Below, piece by piece: positions 59,706-59,836 of a stretch of DNA of 59,836 nt. Below the pieces are notes generated by a model. It did not search any database. It had not been told where the DNA came from and saw only the letters and a program-made list of their open reading frames with translations. The stretch covers positions 1-59,836 of the forward strand of contig JAKOTQ010000102.1 of the NCBI GenBank assembly GCA_029776205.1. Direction: 5' to 3'. The position numbers and the translations under genes are program-made. How positions within the stretch are numbered: the first letter of the stretch is position 1; every line of letters starts with the position of its first letter. Source of the DNA: Bacillota bacterium (GTDB lineage Bacteria; Bacillota; UBA4882; UBA8346).

Positions 59706-59836
59706 ATGCAAAAGGTTAAATGGAAATTCCTCTGGTTGGCATTAGTCTTTGTCTTGGCTCTTTCGATTCAGGTATTGGGAGAAAGTAATGAAACTGTCAT
59801 ATTATCCGATTTTGATATATACGAAGCGGATATCCG
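59706..59836 (+). CDS. pilQ: Start of secretin PilQ (3' truncated by the window)
   Basis: An open frame from the ATG at 59706 runs to the window end, giving 43 residues. It starts with a signal peptide (about residues 1-24, L-W-L-A-L-V-F-V-L-A-L-S) and continues V-I-L-S-D-F-D-I-Y-E-A-D-I, which resembles the first N0/STN-type domain of secretins. The position directly after pilMNOP supports PilQ, the outer-membrane pore. The ATG at 59701 opens a short, different frame and is not used. Confidence 0.7.
   Translation, partial: MQKVKWKFLWLALVFVLALSIQVLGESNETVILSDFDIYEADI

Overview
This window reads as a chromosomal segment of a spore-lineage Firmicute that has an outer membrane (a diderm Firmicute). 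Firmicute traits seen here are strong AGGAGG-type ribosome binding sites, DegV, the rapZ-yvcK pair, a SpoVB/YabM-type flippase next to mazG, and a DUF421-DUF4363 pair. Outer-membrane traits are flagellar P-ring and L-ring genes (flgA, flgH, flgI), a type IV pilus operon ending in PilP and the start of a secretin, and two importer-binding proteins without a lipobox. The best guess is a relative of the Hydrogenispora/Limnochordia group; that placement is inference from gene content and not from a database comparison. No prophage, insertion sequence, CRISPR array or rRNA gene was recognised.

Layout. 1-6714: end of a GntR regulator, a cyclase-family hydrolase, a small CBM25-like protein, and a DUF3798-type ABC importer (binding protein, double ATPase, two permeases). 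6895-11723: DegV, a DUF2935 protein, ApbE, an IlvD/Edd-family dehydratase and a SHOCT protein. 11848-16320: ddl, a PHP phosphoesterase, rapZ and yvcK. 16474-21430: flgF, flgG, flgA, flgH, flgI and a flgJ-type rod protein, preceded by a sigma-28-like promoter and containing a highly structured flgF-flgG spacer. 21563-25801: an unknown membrane protein, an RsmC-like methyltransferase, a GalT/HIT-like protein, a 470-base non-coding repeat region, a MntA-HepT toxin-antitoxin pair and tRNA-Thr. 26089-29156: bacteriohemerythrin, a frameshifted small gene, a polysaccharide deacetylase and DUF421/DUF4363. 29398-32769: a secreted protein with EF-hand-like loops followed by one active and one inactive M16 peptidase. 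32914-34401: a MarR regulator with a C-terminal Cys/His cluster, class II desulfoferrodoxin and ferritin, an oxygen/iron defence unit. 34438-38236: an ABC exporter, an M20 peptidase and a DUF554 membrane protein. 38392-46312: a six-gene run of flippase, mazG, a strongly degenerate carbamoyl-phosphate synthase large-chain paralogue, and an SsuABC/NMT1-like importer. 46489-48330: asparagine synthetase. 48713-59836: a type IV pilus operon pilB-T-C, two pilins, pilD, four minor-pilin-like genes, pilM-N-O-P and the start of pilQ.

The most unusual item is the 1015-residue CarB-like protein at 40835-43882. It keeps the full CarB domain order and the C-terminal MGS-like domain, but its second ATP-grasp half has lost the glycine-rich loop and the metal/ATP ligands. 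It looks like a pseudoenzyme. Other items worth follow-up are the structured RNA leader in front of flgG, a family of degenerate heptanucleotide repeats found in at least four intergenic gaps, the Cys-rich MarR protein with its operator, a composite inverted-repeat region at 24332-24801, and an L-ring protein without a lipid-anchor cysteine.
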